Of a stretch of DNA of 64,000 nucleotides, positions 33,446 through 45,469 are shown piece by piece (the first letter of the stretch is position 1; each line of letters begins with the position of its first letter). The stretch is from NCBI RefSeq assembly GCF_019175385.1, contig NC_083345.1:13044027-13108026 (forward strand), written 5' to 3'. The translations under genes and the position numbers were made by a program. Under the pieces are notes generated by a model. It was not told the DNA's origin. It saw only the letters and a program-made list of their open reading frames with translations, and made no database searches. This stretch comes from Lycium barbarum (taxonomy: Eukaryota; Streptophyta; Magnoliopsida; Solanales; Solanaceae).

Positions 33446-35070
33446 GTATACCTAACCGCTTGAATCGTCGTTTTAGGGGTTGTAAAGTGCCCCCAAGTAA
33501 GTTTTGTTTGCTTGAAAATTTGTCAGATCTAATTGTCATATTTTATAGGATTTTGATTTAAGTGTTTTGAAATAAAAATATTATATTAAAAAATAATTCA
33601 TTTAATACGAGAGGTTCAACTAAGGTATAATATATCTCATTCAATGCTCCCACTAAGGTTTGATCTCATGTTGTTGGCGTAAAAAAGAAGTAAGTAAAAA
33701 GGAGAGGCTAAACCACCAAGTTAAATTGGTGAATGCAACAAAATAGACACTTTTTATTTTTTATAATGTTCACTAATGCTATCTAACTCGTTTTTATAAA
33801 TTGAATTTCGAACCTCGAAATTGACATTCAAAACATCATTATCACGGGGTTATCATCTCGACATATATTTTTTATCATTAGATTTTTATTAGAGAAGAAT
33901 GAAAATTGTGCACCAATTTGTGGAAAAATTCAAATTGAATGGGATGATAAGCGTTTTGGATAATCCACCCGGCCAAACCGCCTACGGCCGTTTGACCCGC
34001 TAGATCTCGAAAAAAAATACCCTTGGTCAAAAAAAAAAACGCGTAAATCGGACATCCGAGCGCAAAGTTATGACCATTTAAAGTTTCAACAATGTATAAC
34101 TAGTTTTCTACCTATGCTCCTATCCTTATTTTTTATTTACCTGAGTGAAGAGGCATATGTATACTTGATGTAATGAACCGATATTATTGTACGCTAAAAA
34201 AATTATTAAGTTCTATATAAAATATTTATATTCCGATATTTTGAAACGTGAATAATCTTCGGTCAAAGTATGAAAAAAACTTAAAGATAACAAGTTTTCA
34301 AACTTACTTCGAGGCACTTTACAACTCCTAAAATGATAATCCAAACATATATGTATACTTGATGTAATGAGCCGACGTTATTTTACGCTAAAAAAAAATA
34401 TGAAGTTCTATATAAAATATTTATATTCCGGTATTTTGAAACGTGACTAATCTTCGATCAAAATACGGAAAAAAACTTAAAGATAACAAGTTTCCAAACT
34501 TACTTCGAGGCACTTTACAACCCCTAAAACGATGATCCAAACATATATGTATACTTCATGTAATGAGCCGACATTATTTTACCCTAAAAAAAAATGAAGT
34601 TCTATATAAAATATTTATATTCCGGTATTTTGAAACGTGACTAATCTTCGGTCAAAGTACGAAAAAAAAACTTAATTTTGAGTTCGATTTCCAAAGAAAA
34701 AAGATGACAAATTTCCAAGCAAACAAAACTTACTTCGGGGCATTTTACAACCCCTAAAACGATGAACCAAACGTTTAGGTATACTTGATGTAATGAGCTG
34801 ACGTTACTGTACACAAAAAAATATATTAAGTTTTATATAAAATATTAATATTTCGGGATTTTGAAACATGACTAATCTTTACTCAAAATATGAAGAAAAA
34901 AAAACGTAATTTTGGTAGCTTAAAAAAAGAAAAAAAGAAAAAAAAAGTACCCTCTTTCACGCACATATTTTGTGCGTGAAAGGACCAAACTCAAAAAGTT
35001 ACAGTTTGATCCTTTCAAGCACAGATTTTTCTACGTGAAGTTTAGTTTGGTTCTTTTTTTTTTTTTAAAG
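33446..35070. repeat. Element A: about 195-bp tandem repeats with a palindromic end
   Basis: Four units begin near GTATACTTGATGTAATGA at 34159, 34353, 34549 and 34779, spaced 194, 196 and 230 bases. Each contains TTCTATATAAAATATT, CGAGGCACTTTACAA and CCCTAAAACGATGA-type blocks. A related block in opposite orientation lies at 33455-33520 (CGTTTTAGGGGTTGTAAAG). Near the right end, 34958-34985, is the palindrome CACGCACATATTTTGTGCGTG. The same architecture and related sequence recur in the element at 41604-43444. Non-coding and unclassified. Confidence 0.7.
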
Positions 35071-35162
35071 GGTTAATTTGGTTCCAAAAATTAGTTTTTG
35101 GGTTAAAAAAGTTTCGAGTCCGTGAATGTTCTGTTTCCTAAGTTTTTACGTATTTGTTAAAC

Positions 35163-35866
35163 TTTTTTGCTCTTCTAATAGATAAACTGCTCTCTCTAGA
35201 CTATTCTTATGTCCTAGAGATCAAGAAACGTACGTTCGCTTGTTATTGCATAAAATAAAATAAAAGCAGTGGTGCGTGGTTAAGAGTTAAATTATATAGT
35301 ACTGTTTAAATCAAACTACAATAATTTCCGGGAACAACAAACCTCAAATTAAAGAGTGTTTCCTAAACAAAAGAAAATGTGAAAAAGTTTTTTCTTTTTG
35401 AGTATCGATTATAATCGTAGAATTCGCTTTGAGTACTCCTATTTGCAATATATCCAAATTTAAAAATTATTTAAAGTTTAGTTAGAAAAAACATGTTATT
35501 GAAATAAGGATCCGAAATTGATGTATTCTAAAATCTAAAAGCTTCCTTTAAATGGACCTTTGACAGCACTTAATAACAAAACAAGAGTAAAGGCAAGTCC
35601 AGAAAAGAAACTTTGAGCCTTAATTTTGTTAAAATTGATAAGTTAGGAGAAAGTCACTGTCAAAAATCGTTCAATCTTAGCTAGTTCCTCCATCTAGCAG
35701 GGTCAATCTTTTTAAAAACTCATACATAATGTTTATATTTTTATGTATAGACTTTTACGAGTTAATTATGATAAAGGAATTGTTTTTTGCTTTAATTTAT
35801 AACTTTGAAGATTTATTTACCTGACTTGATGTAAATATTTAATGCAAATAAGAATTTTCGAATTAA
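35163..35866 (+). repeat. ELIP locus unit A, 3'-flank homology block
   Basis: Closely matches 61394-62500, the DNA directly downstream of the intact ELIP gene. Shared phrases include TTATGTCCTAGAGATC, TGCATAAAATAAAATAAAA, AATGGACCTTTGACAGCAC and TTAGCTAGTTCCTC. It shows that an ELIP unit once lay to the left, or that this flank was duplicated without its gene. The block continues at 40567 after the copia insertion. Confidence 0.85.
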
Positions 35867-35871
35867 TCCTT

Positions 35872-36018
35872 TGATAAATAGTGTAAATATGTAGTAAAAG
35901 AATATTTTATAAATCTTCTATTTTAGGTTAGTATAGTTTGTATCCTAATAGGACATTGTAACTATGGTATATTTACCAACTCAATCAATGAGAATGATCA
36001 CGGAATTAATCTCTTTCA
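35872..36018 (+). repeat. 5' LTR of the copia element
   Basis: 147 bp, TGATAAATAG...ATCTCTTTCA. Differs from the 3' LTR at about position 35909 (ATAAATC versus GTAAATC). Confidence 0.95.
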
Positions 36019-36031
36019 TGCTATCAGATAC
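36019..36031 (+). promoter_or_regulatory. Primer-binding site, initiator tRNA-Met type
   Basis: TGCTATCAGATAC follows the 5' LTR directly and matches the canonical TGGTATCAGAGC with a few changes. Confidence 0.75.
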
Positions 36032-36145
36032 TAGGGTTTCTTTTCCTTCTCTTCCGCTGCCCTAATTCTCCGACGTCCTCTACCCACTTTTCCGACGTCT
36101 TCTTCTTCTTCTTCGATTTCCGTCCATTTTTCTTGCCTTCCATCA

Positions 36146-39100
36146 ATGGCAGACACCAAGTTTCATCCTGCTTTGGCTGTCTCCAACATCAAGAATCACA
36201 TCCCAATCATTCTTGAGATGGAAACGGATCATTATTCGGCTTGGGCCGAATTATTCAAACTTCATGCCCGGTCTCACCGTGTCCTTTCCCACATTCTGCC
36301 AACCGGAAAGGAGAAGGCTCCTACCACCGACGACGAAAAGGAGTTGTGGTCCACTTTGGATGCCACGGTACTTCAATGGGTATATGCAACCATCTCCACG
36401 GACTTATTGCATACAATCATCGAAGAAGACCTATCGGCAAAGGAAGCCTGGGATCGCCTCCGTAATCTTTTTCAAGACAACAAAAACTCCCGTGTTGTTG
36501 CTTTGGAACATGATTTCTCTCATGTCAAGATGCGGGATTTTCCAAACGCTTCGGCGTATTGCCAACGTCTCAAGACCTTGGCCGATCAACTTAACAGTGT
36601 GGGGGCTCCGGTGACCGACAACCGCCTCGTTCTCCAACTGGTGGCTAGACTCCCAGAGGCATACAAGAATTTGGGTACCTAAATCCGCCAAAGTAAGCCT
36701 CTTCCACCATTCTCCGAAGCTCGGTCAAGTTTCTGCCTTGAGGAAAAGGCGTTGGCTGAAATGCACGATGACTCGCCCGCGGCTATGGTGGCTAATTCCA
36801 AACGTGATTTTGATGACTCTTCTCATCTGAAAAATTCTGGTCGTTCTCACCATCATCGGGGAAAAAATAACAACAAAAACCGCGGCTCTAGCGGTGGGAA
36901 TAATAACGGCGGTGGCCGTGGTTCGGGCGGCGGCAGTGGCAGCCGACGCCGTGGAGGACGCCCCTCAGGTGACCAGCAGCAGTGGCAACAGCCCTCCTCA
37001 CCGTGGCAGTGGGGTTGGATGCCTCAGTGGGCTCCCCATTGCCCGTATCCTACCACGCAGTGGGCTCGGTCACAGCAGCAGTGGCAGCCGCCATCTTCTT
37101 CATCTGGCCCGAGGTCGCTGGCCCAGCCTGGCATTTTGGGCTCGCGACCACAGCAGCAGGCATATGCATCCGCGGGCCCCCCGACGCAATGGACTCCGAC
37201 GGATATTGAATCGGCCATGCACACGATGACGTTGAACCAACCCGATTCGAATTGGTATATGGATACCGGCGCCACGTCCCATATGACATCCACAAAAGGT
37301 ACTCTCTCGTCTTATTTTAATTTGAGCAATCGTAATACTGGCATTGTTGTTGGTAATGGTAATTCAATTCCAATTCGAGGTTGTGGTCATGCTAAATTGC
37401 CTCCCCCGAACCCTCCTTTATTGTTAAACAATGTCCTTCATGCGCCAAAACTCATAAAGAATTTGATATCGGTTCGTAAATTTACTACTGATAACTATGT
37501 GAGTGTTGAATTTGATCCTTATGGGTTTTCTATGAAGGATTTCCGGACGGGGATGGCTCTCATGAGATGTAATAGTAGGGGTGCTCTCTATCCATTGTCC
37601 ACCTTCAAATTTTCCACCAATTCACCGTCGACTTTTGCTGCCTTGTCTTCTACCCGTTGGCATGATCGTTTGGGCCACCCGGGAGCTTCTATTTTGGATT
37701 TTCTTAGGCGTAATAAAAGCATTGAATGTAATAGTTCTAGTTCATCTAGTATTTGTCATTCTTGCGTTCTTGGTAAACATGTTAAGTTACCATTTGCTAG
37801 TTCTATTTCCGAAACTTTGTTTCCATTTGACATTATTCATAGTGATTTGTGGACTTCTCCAATTTTGAGTTCTATGGGCCATCGTTATTATGTTCTGTTT
37901 TTGGATAATTTTACCAACTATTTGTGGACTTTCCCTTTGGCTAGAAAATCTGATGTTTACTCAAAATTCATGGATTTTAAGACCCATATTCTTACTCAAT
38001 TTGAACGTCCTATCAAGAATGTCCAATGTGATAATGGGAGGGAATATACTAATAGTTAATTCGGAAAATTTTGTGCATCCAATGGGATGTCTTTCCGTCT
38101 TTCGTGTCCTCATACATCCTCTCAAAATGGGAAAGCAGAAAGAAAAATTCGTTCACTAAATAATGTCATTCGGACTCTTCTTGCTCATGCCTCAATTCCT
38201 CCGTCTTTTTGGCATCATGCATTGCAAATGGCGACGTATCTCATTAATATTTTACCAAGTAAGCTATTGGGTCACAAATCACCTTTAGAGGTCCTTTACC
38301 AACGGAAACCATCTTATTCTCATCTCTGAGTCTTTGGGTGTTTATGTTATCCCCTTTTTCCGTCTACTACTATTCACAAGTTGCACCCTCGGTCAACTCC
38401 ATGTGTCTTTTTGGGATATCCACCAAACCATCGTGGCTACAAATGTTTTGATTTATCCTCAAATAAAATCATTATTTGTCGTCACGTTTTATTTGATGAG
38501 ACTCAATTTCCGTTTTCCAAAATCCATACTCCGGCTCCCACCTCTTATGACTTCCTTGATGATGGCCTCTCTCCTTACTTGATCCATCATATAGCCGCCA
38601 GCCCTCCACCGCTGCCCTGTCCCCCTCCGTCGCTGCCCGTGACTCAGGACCACGCCGACCCCTCCCCACCTGGGCAGCAGCCTCCATCGTCCTCTACGCA
38701 GGACCAGTCCGCCCCTCTCCCCCACCAGCTTCCCACCACCCCGCAAAACTCGACCATTTCTCCACCTGTCCAGCCCAATACCCACACACGCATGGTCACT
38801 CGTAGTCAGCGCGGGATTTTCAAACCCAAGCACCCATTTAATCTACATGCGACGGTTACCAAGTCCCCCATACCTCGTAAACCGTTGGATGCGCTACGTG
38901 ACCCGAATTGGAAATTGGCCATGGATGATGAATATGATGCTCTTATTAAAAATAAGACGTGGGATTTGGTATCCCGTCCACCTAATGTGAATGTTATTCG
39001 GTCTATGTGGATTTTTACTCATAAAGAAAAGTCTAATGGTGATTTTGAGATGCATAAAGCCCGTCTTGTAGGTAATGGCAAAACACAGCAGGTTGGCATT

Positions 39101-40417
39101 GATTGTGATGAGACTTTCAGTCCGGTCGTGAAGCCAGCAACGATCTGCACTGTCTTAAGTCTAGCTCTATCTAAATATTGGTCCATTCATCAGTTGGATG
39201 TCAAAAATGCATTTCTTCATGGCGAGCTCAAGGAGACGGTTTATATGCATCAGCCTATGGGTTTTAGAGACCCATCTCGTCCCGATTATGTGTGTTTGTT
39301 GCGCAAGTCCTTATATGGGCTTAAACAGGCACCGAAAGCTTGGTATAAAAGATTTGTTGACTTTGTTTCTTCCATTGGTTTTGCTAATAGCAGGTCTGAC
39401 CACTCCTTGTTCATCTATCGCAAAGGGCACCACTTGGCTTACATTTTACTATATGTGGATTATATTATTCTTACTGCTTCTTCAGATGCTCTCCGCTGTT
39501 CTATTATGGGCCTTCTTGGCTCAGAATTTGCTATGAAGGACTTAGGTCCTTTGAACTATTTTCTTGGCATTGCGGTGACCTGTCACAAGGGTGGTATGTT
39601 TCTATCACAACGAAGTTATGCTACTGACATTATTGAACGTGCAGGAATGTCCTCGTGTAAGCCTTCTTCCACTCCCGTTGACACTAAACCGAAGGTCAGT
39701 GCCTCTTCTGGCGATCTGTGTGACGATCCCACTCATTTCCGGAGCCTTGCAGGTGCTCTTCAGTATCTTACCTTCACCAGACCGGATATTTCTTATGTCG
39801 TACAGCAGATTTGTCTTCATATACATGTTCCACGAGATACGCATATGCTTGCTCTTAAGCGGATTATTCGGTATATTCAGGGTACTCTTGATCATGGTTT
39901 GCATCTCTACTCATCTTCAGTTACTGATTTGGTTTCATACACTGATGCTGATTGGGGGGGATGTCCAGACACCAGACGCTCGACGTCGGGTTATTGCGTG
40001 TTTTTGGGAGATAATTTGATATCCTGGTCATCTAAGCGTCAACCTACTCTTTCCCGCTCTAGTGCGGAAGCAGAATATAGGGGGGTTGCTAATGTTGTCT
40101 CTGAATCATGCTGGATACGTAACCTCCTCTTGGAACTACATTGTCCGATCCCTAAGGCTACTTTAGTTTATTGTGATAATGTCAGTGTCATTTACCTGTC
40201 AGGAAATCCAGTCCAACATCAGCGCACCAAGCACATTGAGATGGATATACATTTTGTTCGTGAAAAGGTGGCGCGCGGTCATGTCCGTGTCCTTCATGTT
40301 CCGTCCCGATATCAGCTCGTCGATATTTTCACTAAAGGACTGCCACAGGTATTATTTGAAGATTTTCGGGACAGTCTCAGGGTTCGTAAACCTCCCGTTT
40401 CGACTGCGGGGGTGTGA
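36146..40417 (+). pseudogene. Copia gag-pol polyprotein with three in-frame stops and YVDD changed to YVDY
   Basis: One frame of 1,424 codons runs from the ATG at 36146 to a TGA at 40415-40417 that is formed by the first bases of the 3' LTR. It is interrupted by TAA at 36680, TAA at 38057 and TGA at 38327. Domains: gag (UBN2-type, about 36146-36780), a glycine/asparagine/glutamine-rich linker without zinc knuckle, protease (MDTGATSHM), GAG-pre-integrase zinc region (H-x3-H...CHSC), integrase core (HSDLW, CDNGREYT, QNGKAERK), reverse transcriptase (HQLDVKNAFLHG) and RNase H (YTDADWGG, SSAEAEY). The RT active-site motif reads YVDY at 39452-39463 instead of YVDD, so a catalytic aspartate is lost. 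No frameshifts are seen. This copy cannot support its own replication. Confidence 0.95.
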
Positions 40418-40561
40418 TAAATAGTGTAAATATGTAGTAAAAGAATATTTTGTAAATCTTCTATTTTAGGTTAGTATAGTTTGTATCCTAATAGGACATT
40501 GTAACTATGGTATATTTACCAACTCAATCAATGAGAATGATCACGGAATTAATCTCTTTCA
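40415..40561 (+). repeat. 3' LTR of the copia element
   Basis: 147 bp, preceded by a purine-rich CTGCGGGGG tract that serves as polypurine tract. Its TGA start supplies the polyprotein stop codon. Confidence 0.95.
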
Positions 40562-40566
40562 TCCTT

Positions 40567-41600
40567 AACTAAATATTAAGCAAGAAAATTGTGCCAAGTG
40601 TCTGACTCGTAGTAATGTTGCTGAAAGAACATTCAATTTCATCGCGTTACGCCAAAGTCCAAACCATTAATAGAGCCAAACATGTCGGCATAACGTTTTA
40701 CACTACAACACGTAAATTCCAACACGTAACGCGGACAAATATTTAGTCATAAGATTCCCTGTCATTGTAGTTCTTGTATGTTTGAACCCTTAGCTTGGCA
40801 AGTCTGGAGCCACCCTTATCTTAGTGAAACGTGATCTTTTTCTTCATTAAAAAGAAAGATCATCTGATTTATCTTGGATGCTAGATTTCTTAATGTAGCT
40901 CAACAGATTATAGCTATATTAATTATACTAATTTACATTTATGTAATTATTGTAAACCGCTAATAATCGATGTTAAGTGATCTGGCAATATCATCAAATA
41001 AACTTCAGAGATAAAAGATTACGAGTTTACGACATAAGTATTTTATTGTTGATAATTACAAGTCATTACTTAGTATTACACATATAATGATATACTATCA
41101 ATATTATGTACACAATGATTTAAAATTCTAAATTTTCCGCATAATCCCATTGTTTGCATGTTATACTTTAATATCATAAGTGATCATAACATGAAAAAAG
41201 TGGTTGTGGAGAAATAATAGTAGTGGTGCAGCATGTACCAGGTATCGGAATTTTCTAATGTAAGCAGGGGATCAATGCCCAATTATTACACACTTGAAAT
41301 TTCAGTATAGTATGCTGAAATTCGAATCCTAGACAATGTCGTATTTTAGTAGCCAAGAATATTCTTATCATTCAATTACAGATTCGAAAAATGGGCTGTC
41401 GTGCTACTTTTTAGAGATTACTACGTAGCATAACTAACATTATTACATATTTATATTTAGTAGCTATAGTTTAAAATAATTACATTCCATAGCTAATAAT
41501 TATATGTTAAATACATCTTATAGCTATATATATATATACAAAGTAAAATACCCATCATCACATTATTCACTTCCAACCCAATCCTCCCATCTCTCTCTCG
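40567..41600 (+). repeat. ELIP unit A, intergenic block upstream of ELIP-1
   Basis: Matches 62694-62940 in unit C (TGTGCCAAGTGTCTGACTC, GAACATTCAATTTCATCG-type, GCCAAACATGTCGGCATAA) and 56800-58160 in unit B (GGTTGTGGAGAAATAAT). At about 40580-40602 it shows the site of the unit C SINE without the SINE. From about 41400 it is unlike unit B and may belong to another inserted element, with GTAGCATAACTAAC and TAGCTATA phrases. Confidence 0.8.
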
Positions 41601-41603
41601 GAT

Positions 41604-43444
41604 CCGGAACCAAAATGCCCTAAAAAAAAACATATTGAACCAAAATACCCCAACAAAAAAAAAGTTACCAAAGTACCTTTAGCGCAGTATTTTACTGCAC
41701 TATAGCACTTGACGGAGACGGAGCCGTTAAGTGCTATAACGCAGTATTTTACTGCGTTATAGAAGCAAAAAAAAAAAAAATCTATAACGCAGTAAAATAC
41801 TGCGTTATAGAAACGGTACCAAAAAAAAAATCTATAATGCAGTAAAATACTGCGTTATATAAACAGTACAAAAAAAAATTGGCCAACTTTATTTTTTGCA
41901 ACACTTAGTGTTATTTTTCATACTTTGACGAATGATTAGTCGAGTGTTAAGACTCCGAAACGTCAATGTTTTATATAGAACCTGATATTTTTTTCTGCGT
42001 ACAATAATGTAGGCCAATACATCAAGGATACGTAGACGTTCGGATCGTCATTTTAGGGGTTGAAAAGGTGCCCGAAGTAAGTTTTGTTTGAAAAAACTTA
42101 GTGTTTTTTCCATACTTGACCAACGATTAGTCGTGTGTCAAGACTCCGAAACGTCAATATTTTATATAGAACATGATATTTTTTCTGCGTACAATAATGT
42201 AGGCCCAATACATCAAGGATACGTAGACGTTCGGATAGTCATTTTAGGGGTTGAAAAGGTGCCCGAAGTAAGTTTTGTTTGAAAAAACTTAGTGTTTTTT
42301 CCATACTTTGACCAACGATTAGTCGTGTGTCAAGACTCCGAAACGTCAATATTTTATATAGAACCTGATATTTTTTCTGCGTACAATAATGTAGGCTCAA
42401 TACATCAAGGATACGTAGACGTTCGGATAGTCATTTTAGGGGTTGAAAAGGTACCCTAAGTAAGTTTTGTTTGGAAACTTTAGGGTGTTTTATTTTTTAA
42501 AATTTTGATTTAAGCGTATTATTTTTTAATCAAGACATAACTTTATTTTGAATATAAATATAATTCTAAAAACCATAGGGAGAAAAACTAGTTGTAAAGT
42601 CGTCAAACTTTAGATGGTCATAACTTTGCGCTCGGACGTCCGTTTTATGCTCTCTTTTTTTTAACTTGCGTATTTTTTCGAGATCTATGCGGACAAACGG
42701 CCGTTTGGCCGAGCCGATTTTTGAAAAAACACCTTTTATCCCATTCAATTTCAATTTTCCCCCAAATTGGCGTGAAATTTTCAGTTTTATTTACTTATAA
42801 GATGATGATACGCAATAAATTTCAACGTAAAAATCCCGGGGTAATGTAGCTGTGAATGTCAATTTCACTTTTGCGGTTTCAATTTTTGAAAATAAAGCTG
42901 ACTAATTTTCTTGATATATTAAGTTGACTAAAATAACCTTACAGTCAAACACTAAGTTTTTTCAAACAAAACTTATTTCGGGCACCTTTTCAACCCCTAA
43001 AATGACGATCCGAACGTCTACGTATCCTTGATGTATTGAGCCTACATTATTGTACGCAGAAAAAAATATCAGGTTCTATATAAAATATTGACGTTTCGGA
43101 GTCTTGACACACGACTAATCATTTGTCAAAGTATGGAAAATAACACTAAGTGTTGCAAAAAATAAAGTTGGCCAATTTTTTTTTTGTACTGTTTATATAA
43201 CGCAGTAAAATACTGCGTTATAGAAAAAAAATTGGTACTGTTTCTATAACGCAGTATTTTACTGCGTTATAGAAAAAAAAATGCTTCTATAACGCAGTAA
43301 AATACTGCGTTATAGCACTTAACGGCTCCGTCTCCGTCAAGTGCTATAGCGCAGTAAAATAATGCGCTAAAGGTACTTAGGTAACTTTTTTTTGTTGGGG
43401 TATTTTGGTTCAAAATGTTTTTTTTTAGGGCATTTTGGTTCCGG
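41604..43444. mobile_element. Element B: long inverted-repeat element with GCAGTATTTTACTGC palindromes and about 191-bp tandem units
   Basis: The outer ends are CCGGAACCAAAATGCCC at 41604 and its inverse GGGCATTTTGGTTCCGG at 43444. The inverted arms contain AACGGCTCCGTCTCCGTCAAG or its complement and several copies of the palindrome CGCAGTAAAATACTGCG. Inside are three direct units starting CTTAGTGTT at 41904, 42097 and 42288 (spacing 193 and 191) and one inverted unit at about 42950-43160. The central spacer (42480-42950) matches part of element A at 33930-34110 in reverse (CAAAGTTATGACCAT, GGCCGTTTG). Non-coding. I found no target duplication and cannot assign a superfamily; a long-TIR Mutator-like element is possible. 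Confidence 0.8.
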
Positions 43445-44240
43445 ACTCCTCTCACTCTCCCCTCTCCCCCACCCATGCTCTGTCGCCGACCACCAAGATC
43501 TGCTTTGTCACCGACCACCACGACTTTCTCCGACCACAGCGAGCTTTTACGATCAGATCCGGTCAGATCTTGGCCGGATCTGACCGGATATACATCAGAT
43601 CTTCACCGAGTGGCCTCTCGTCCTTCTCTGGCGAACTTTTACGGGCAGATCTTGGCCAGATCTAACCGGATATAAATCAGATCTGATCTGATTGTCCTTC
43701 CATCCTTGTCCCGCGAACTTTGACGGACAGATCTAGTCCGACAGTGGCTTTTCCGGTCAAATTCCGGTACCAGATCTGAAAAATCACGTTTCTTTTTCAG
43801 TGTATTCATTAATTTTTTAGCATACAATTCATTGTATTCATTAATTTTTTTCGTTGTATTTGTTGTATATTTACCGTGTATACAATGCTTTTCGCTTGTT
43901 TTTGTTAATTTTTTGGTGTATCTATGTTGTATACAGTTTTTTTCGCCTGTATCTGTTGTATACATATCGGAAAATATGATGCATTTGTGTAGTTATTGGT
44001 GTATATGCATTCAGTTTTTTACTTGTTGTATTCATGAATAAAATAAGCCAATTTATGAATACAGATAATTATTTCATGAATACAGTGGGGAAAAAATTAT
44101 TTTAGTCATGAATACAGCGAAAATAAAAATTGAATACAGACGAAAAAATGAATACAGCAAATAAAAAAGTAGTTATGAGCTGTAAATAAGCAAATGTTGC
44201 TATGTCAGATTTTTAACCGTTAAAATGTAACCATTTATGA
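43445..44240. other. Non-coding insert between element B and the ELIP-1 promoter
   Basis: Absent from the matching place in unit B. It starts C-rich, with repeated CAGATCT and GATCTGACCGGAT-type phrases at 43540-43770. It continues with TGTATTCATTAATTTTTT direct repeats at about 43800-43850 and GAATACAG repeats at 44055-44160. It is probably the rest of a mobile element into which element B is nested, but its ends are not clear. Confidence 0.4.
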
Positions 44241-44270
44241 AATTTTCCCTACTTTTTACCTTCATTCTAG

Positions 44271-44642
44271 GAGTTCCTATACATATATGGGGTGAATGAG
44301 CAGGCCACATCACACTGTTACTTTTGTAAAAAGCCCAATGAGTCCACGTGACTTGGGTGTCTTTAGAGGCCCAAAACTGAATTACGTGGCTCAACAAATA
44401 TCCACGCCTTCCCCTTTATTTATTCTCCTGACCCTTCCACCGTGCACACTATAAATGCCCACCAACCTTAAAGTGCAATTATATCAAGTGAGTTAATTAG
44501 TTTGGTCACTAAGGAAGACTACTACGCTCGTCTTTCTTCACTTTCTTACTTCCTCTTAGTGTTTTACTAGCCCTTAGTCTCTGTTAAAAGAAGAGTAAAG
44601 CATTTTCTCTATTTTTTGAGTTCTAGATTTAAAAGTTAAAAA
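44271..44642 (+). promoter_or_regulatory. Promoter and leader of ELIP-1
   Basis: Homologous to 58455-58825. It contains a G-box CACGTG at 44345-44350, an ACGTGGC at 44384-44390 and a TATA box CTATAAAT at 44449-44456. G-box and ACGTGGC elements are common in light-regulated chloroplast protein genes. Confidence 0.75.
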
Positions 44643-45099
44643 ATGACTACTTCATTTGCCATGCAATCCATGATTTTGGGAAGTCCAGCCACAAGTTTGT
44701 CACAAAGTAAAAATGGCTTGAATCAGTTTGCTCCTAGCTGTTACAAGCCACGCCTTCAGAAAAGTTCCCGTCTTCGTGTTAAGTGCATGTCTGAGGTCAG
44801 TGTACTACGTAACTTAAACTCTTTTTGTATCAATTTGTACATACCTAGTAACGTTTTTTTTATACCAAAAAATAGCACTTTAGTATGTTTTGACTTTTAA
44901 ATAATAATATGATACTGCAAATAGTTTGTGAGTGAATAAAAGCCAACAAGTTTATTATGATGAAAAGTGTTCTTGATTAAGGAGATACCTTAAACATAGT
45001 TGACAAATGTAGGAGAGTGAGAAATTAGAGCAACCCACAAGCCCTGATTTTATTGATGCTGCTGCTACACCCAAGATAACACCTCCTCCTATAGCAAAG
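44643..45099 (+). pseudogene. ELIP-1: truncated early light-induced protein gene, exons 1-2 only
   Basis: Exon 1 44643-44795 (51 codons, chloroplast transit peptide ending near RLRVKCMSE) and exon 2 45013-45099 (29 codons, acidic/proline-rich linker) are intact, with GT/AG borders and in phase with the copy at 58826. After exon 2 the intron is homologous to the other copy for about 200 bases and then stops at a hAT element at 45297. Exon 3, which encodes all three membrane helices, is missing from the next 13 kb. The promoter is still present, so a short transcript is possible, but no ELIP can be made. Read-through past exon 1 gives a frame of 85 codons. Confidence 0.92.
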
Positions 45100-45469
45100 G
45101 TTGGCATCTTTTTTTAGAAGTTCACATATCTGGTCACATTAAGCATATTTCTTTATTAGATTGATTTCAGATTTCCATTTCTTTTTTTGACAAAACAGTA
45201 AAGATCTTGGTTATAGGTAAAGTTCGATTATGTAAAATAAATTTATAATAGTACTCCCATTTGCAAGTACATGAAGGAAGACAGATTGTTTACTACTAGG
45301 CCTGTCAACCGGTTCCAACCGGAACCGGACCGGGAACCGGTTAGGAAACCGGCCGGTTCCGGTTCCAAAACCGGAACCGCCTAACCGGTTCCGGTTAACC
45401 GGTTTTAAAGTCCAAACCGGAACCGGTCCGGTTTGGATTGGTTAAAATATTTTTTTTGTTTTGTTTTTT

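Larger units (their letters stand above)
35867..40566 (+). mobile_element. Ty1/copia retrotransposon (Ale/Retrofit-like), TSD TCCTT
   Basis: LTRs of 147 bp at 35872-36018 and 40415-40561 differ by only about one base. The flanks are TCCTT at 35867-35871 and 40562-40566. The 4.7-kb element carries gag-protease-integrase-RT-RNase H in one frame, in copia order. It is structurally complete but has three nonsense codons and a mutated RT active site. Short LTRs, a small genome and the absence of a gag zinc knuckle suggest the Ale/Retrofit lineage. It is inserted in the intergenic part of ELIP unit A. Confidence 0.95.

Noticed and set aside
36894..37293. Several overlapping frames of 75-111 codons on both strands
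   Set aside because: They are shadows of the GC-richer gag-protease linker of the copia polyprotein.
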